In this document: positions 6,179 to 8,598 of the stretch, piece after piece | Layout: every line of letters begins with the position of its first letter | Numbering within the stretch: the first letter of the stretch is position 1 | NCBI GenBank assembly: GCA_943325425.2 | Contig: CALPPJ020000039.1 | Coordinates: forward strand, 1 to 8,598 | DNA length: 8,598 bases | Direction of reading: 5' to 3' | Origin: Bifidobacterium breve | Lineage (GTDB): Bacteria; Actinomycetota; Acidimicrobiia; Acidimicrobiales; Ilumatobacteraceae | Translations under genes and position numbers: made by a program | Notes under the pieces: model-generated | The model's database searches: none | Seen by the model: only the letters and a program-made list of their open reading frames with translations | What the model was told of the DNA's origin: nothing

Positions 6179-6946
6179 ATGGTCAATCAACCCACCGCTT
6201 TAATTCGTCGTCCCAGCCCACGACTTGACGAGGGTCTCGTGACCCATATTGAACGAACCCCCGTTGACTATGAACTAGCGCTCAAGCAATGGGCTAATTA
6301 CGTAGAGGCGTTGCGACTTTGCAAGTGGAACATCGTTGAAGTTCCAGCCGCCGACGATTGCCCCGACAGTGTGTTTATTGAAGATGCCGTCGTAATGTAC
6401 AAAGGCACAGCCATCATCACCCGACCCGGTAGCGACTCGCGCAAACCCGAGATCATTGAAGTCGAAAAGATCGTTACCGAACTCGGTCACCCAGTCGCTC
6501 GTATTAGCGAACCTGCAACCCTTGATGGTGGCGATGTTCTCAAAGTCGGCGACACCATTTATGTTGGCAATGGCGGACGCACCAATCTTGAAGGTATTGC
6601 CCAATTCGCTGCGATTGTCGAACCCTTGGGCGCAACCGTAGTTAGAGTTCCGATTTCGAAGGTTCTACACCTCAAATCAGCAGTGACCGCTTTGCCATCG
6701 GGCGAGATCATCGGGTTTGAACCTCTCGTTGATGATCCAGAAATCTTCCCTGACTTCATTGCGGTTCCCGAAGAATCAGGTTCGCATGTGGTCATCGTCG
6801 GAGACAAACGACTTCTGATGGCTGCCGATGCCCCCGAAACCGCCGAGACCTTACGCGATATGGGTTATTTCGTGATTGAAGTTGATATCAGCGAATTCAT
6901 CAAACTTGAAGGTTGCGTTACTTGCCTGTCGGTGCGTATCCGTTAA
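6179..6946 (+). CDS. ddaH: Dimethylarginine dimethylaminohydrolase (DDAH)
   Basis: A 255-residue cytoplasmic enzyme of the guanidine-modifying superfamily that hydrolyses N-omega-methylated arginines to citrulline and methylamines. Family landmarks appear in order: FIEDAVV with E68-D69, IITRPGSDSRKPE with R82 and R88, ATLDGGDVL with D116, VLHLKSAV with the catalytic H164, and EGCVTCLSVRIR with the nucleophile C249 near the C-terminus. The blocks FIEDAVV, TRPG-x-x-SR-K-E, LDGGDVL and HLKS are the same ones I recall from animal DDAH. Length is that of bacterial DDAH. Related arginine deiminases are much longer, which argues against that alternative. It is transcribed alone, divergently from the GMC operon. 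The last 29 bases, including the codon for C249 (6923-6925), overlap the convergent crotonase-oxygenase ORF. Confidence 0.93.
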   Translation: MVNQPTALIRRPSPRLDEGLVTHIERTPVDYELALKQWANYVEALRLCKWNIVEVPAADDCPDSVFIEDAVVMYKGTAIITRPGSDSRKPEIIEVEKIVTELGHPVARISEPATLDGGDVLKVGDTIYVGNGGRTNLEGIAQFAAIVEPLGATVVRVPISKVLHLKSAVTALPSGEIIGFEPLVDDPEIFPDFIAVPEESGSHVVIVGDKRLLMAADAPETAETLRDMGYFVIEVDISEFIKLEGCVTCLSVRIR

Positions 6947-8594
6947 CTTCGCCCAGTTCACGAATCATGTCGTGAAAAACCAATAAAGGCTCTTCCCACT
7001 TGGGGCTCAGAAGTCCTTCCGAATAAACGCCTGACTCAAGGTTGCGTTGCACCGCTTCGCAGATGCGTACATCTTCTTCCGCAACCGTTTCATTCATGGC
7101 ATGAATTCGTTCAAGATCAGGCGCACCAGATTCGAAGAAGTACTCAAAGTACAAATCAATCTCATCGTGACCGCGGGGCAGCCATCGCTCGACAGCCCAG
7201 CCACCAGGAACCACGTTGAATGCGAATGTCGGATACAACCAGCCAAACATGCCAAAGACACTGTCACCACGCGGCGGCATGACGTGAACATTCCAACGAC
7301 GATCATCGCCCAAGATCACCGAATAATTCGATGCATCAGCGTCACGAGCCATCTCGGGATGCACGCTTGGTACGTGGTAGCCCTCCAGAAAATTGTCGGC
7401 GTAGGTCTTCCAGTTGCACTTCACACGACGAATCGTTCGAGAGTGAAAGATCAGTTCTTCAACTGGCAAGTCAATGAGAGCACTCGGAAATTCATTAAGC
7501 CAATCCATCAAAGAACAGTTACTGGCATCGAGAGCAACGAAAATCATTCCTCGGAAAGAGTCAACGAGAACTACTTCACGTTTGCCATGCCCCATTAAGG
7601 CGACTGCTAAAAACGGTGATGGAGACGTGCGCACGATTACAATGTCAATCTCTGCGACTGACTCAAACAGGACGTCACCAACATTCGGGATATCACAGTC
7701 GTAACCGACATGTACCCACGAATCCCCAAACACTGATTGACGCTCATTGGTGTAGATATCTGGGTCGGTATACCAATCGGCAGACAGCGTCGGATTGGTA
7801 CTCACACATTGACACTGCTTGCGTTGTGCCAGATACCTTGCTGTTGCTTTACGGCTTTCAGGGTCACGCATGGCATAGACGAGCATGTCAGCGTCTCCGG
7901 CGCTTCGACCGGTGCCCGCAATTTCTTCCATCACCGCATTGACCTGTTGTTTTGTCGAATGCAGCGAATACAGCGTCTTTGATGCAAGATTTTCGGCCAA
8001 TTCAGTCACCGTGAAGTCCAAATTTTCAGGATCCACAACTCGGTTGATAAAGCCAATTGATTTAGCTTCGGCCGCATCAAAGGGGCGACAAGTGAGAACC
8101 AGTTCTTTGGTCAGCGCTGGACCAATTTCGCGTACCAAACGAGGAATGCCACCCCATGCCAACGGGATTCCTAAATCAACTTCTGGGATGATGAATGTTG
8201 TTTCGGTTGTGGCAACTCGCAAATCGCATGCGGCGACGAACACCACTCCTCCGCCGACGCAGTGACCGTGCACCGCAGCGATGGTTAATTGGGGAACGTC
8301 AGTCAGTGCGTTCGTGGCAAGACGTCCAAGATCAGCAGCAATTCGTGGTGATTCACCGGCACTTGCCGAAGAGAAATCGTTGAGGTCAAATCCCGCAGAA
8401 AATGATCGGCCCGCACCAGAAAGAATCACAACACGAATGTCTTCGCGAAGTTTGAGCCATGCACCGAGTTCAACAATCTCGCTCATCAACTGGCGCGATA
8501 GTGCGTTGAGTTTGTCAGGGCGATTCAGCGTTACTCGCCCAATGCGACCATCAACTTCAACCACGAGAGTTTCAAAATTTAGTTGTTCAACCAT
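6918..8594 (-). CDS. Crotonase fused to a Rieske-oxygenase alpha-subunit lacking the Rieske centre
   Basis: One 558-residue ORF with two parts. Residues 1-260 are an enoyl-CoA hydratase/isomerase (crotonase) fold: GRVTLNRPDKLNALS (19-33), oxyanion-hole loops GAGRSFSAGFDL (60-71) and VHGHCVGGG (108-116), and PEVDLGIP with E138, the usual second catalytic glutamate; the first (in GGGCEL of hydratases) is V118. Residues 265-558 are an aromatic-ring-hydroxylating oxygenase alpha-subunit, starting STNPTLSADWYTDPDIY. The mononuclear-iron site is intact: NFLEGYHVPSVHP (H407, H412) and the late aspartate in EEDVRICEAVQ (D508). The [2Fe-2S] motif C-x-H...C-x-x-H is absent: VRTSPSPFLAV (321-331) runs after only 12 residues into VDSFRGMIFVALD, where about 60-70 residues are expected. 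A GTG at 7805 overlaps an out-of-frame TGA by four bases, the likely original gene boundary. The start ATG at 8594 shares its A with a TGA, perhaps an upstream gene's stop. Confidence 0.85.
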   Translation of the reverse strand: MVEQLNFETLVVEVDGRIGRVTLNRPDKLNALSRQLMSEIVELGAWLKLREDIRVVILSGAGRSFSAGFDLNDFSSASAGESPRIAADLGRLATNALTDVPQLTIAAVHGHCVGGGVVFVAACDLRVATTETTFIIPEVDLGIPLAWGGIPRLVREIGPALTKELVLTCRPFDAAEAKSIGFINRVVDPENLDFTVTELAENLASKTLYSLHSTKQQVNAVMEEIAGTGRSAGDADMLVYAMRDPESRKATARYLAQRKQCQCVSTNPTLSADWYTDPDIYTNERQSVFGDSWVHVGYDCDIPNVGDVLFESVAEIDIVIVRTSPSPFLAVALMGHGKREVVLVDSFRGMIFVALDASNCSLMDWLNEFPSALIDLPVEELIFHSRTIRRVKCNWKTYADNFLEGYHVPSVHPEMARDADASNYSVILGDDRRWNVHVMPPRGDSVFGMFGWLYPTFAFNVVPGGWAVERWLPRGHDEIDLYFEYFFESGAPDLERIHAMNETVAEEDVRICEAVQRNLESGVYSEGLLSPKWEEPLLVFHDMIRELGEVNGYAPTGK

Positions 8595-8598
8595 CAGA

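Noticed and set aside
7560..7660. Rieske motif hidden in another reading frame by a frameshift
   Set aside because: Only 12 codons separate the flanking conserved segments, both in the same frame. There is no room for the CxH...CxxH region in any frame.

Overview
The window looks like a piece of an actinobacterial chromosome, probably from an uncultivated Acidimicrobiia-like lineage with moderate GC. That placement is inferred from gene content (crotonase, Rieske-type oxygenase, N-acyl-D-amino-acid deacylase-like amidohydrolase, DinB-fold protein), closely packed genes with GTG and ATG starts, and a probable leaderless start. No marker gene fixes the taxonomy. I see no phage genes, insertion sequence, CRISPR array or rRNA.

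Layout. Positions 1-2679 hold three minus-strand genes read leftwards: a DinB-fold protein, an amidohydrolase of the N-acyl-D-amino-acid deacylase type, and the beginning of a SnoaL/NTF2-like protein that runs off the left edge. The last two are spaced as an operon. Positions 2680-3110 are non-coding: an inverted repeat, tRNA-Gly(TCC) on the plus strand, a 20-bp-stem hairpin that starts at the tRNA's last base, and three tandem copies of a 45-bp repeat that share a 12-bp block with the tRNA 3' end. Positions 3111-3599 are a plus-strand TspO/MBR membrane protein. Positions 3582-6094 are a tight minus-strand operon: GMC-family flavin oxidoreductase, a small Tat/lipoprotein-signal protein and a GNAT acetyltransferase. 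An 84-bp divergent spacer separates this from a plus-strand dimethylarginine dimethylaminohydrolase (DDAH), which overlaps tail to tail with a large minus-strand ORF reaching almost to the right edge.

The most unusual object is that last ORF, 6918-8594. Its first ~260 residues are a complete crotonase. The rest is a Rieske-oxygenase alpha-subunit that keeps the mononuclear-iron site but has lost the whole [2Fe-2S] Rieske motif. The junction lies where two separate genes would have overlapped by four bases (GTGA), so an indel may have fused a translationally coupled pair.

How the genes fit together: the GMC enzyme has no signal peptide, but its translationally coupled neighbour does. This resembles the FAD-glucose dehydrogenase arrangement, in which a small Tat subunit carries the catalytic subunit out of the cell. 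The other genes suggest scavenging of modified amino acids (DDAH, deacylase) and catabolism of acyl-CoA or ring compounds (crotonase/oxygenase), but no complete pathway is visible.
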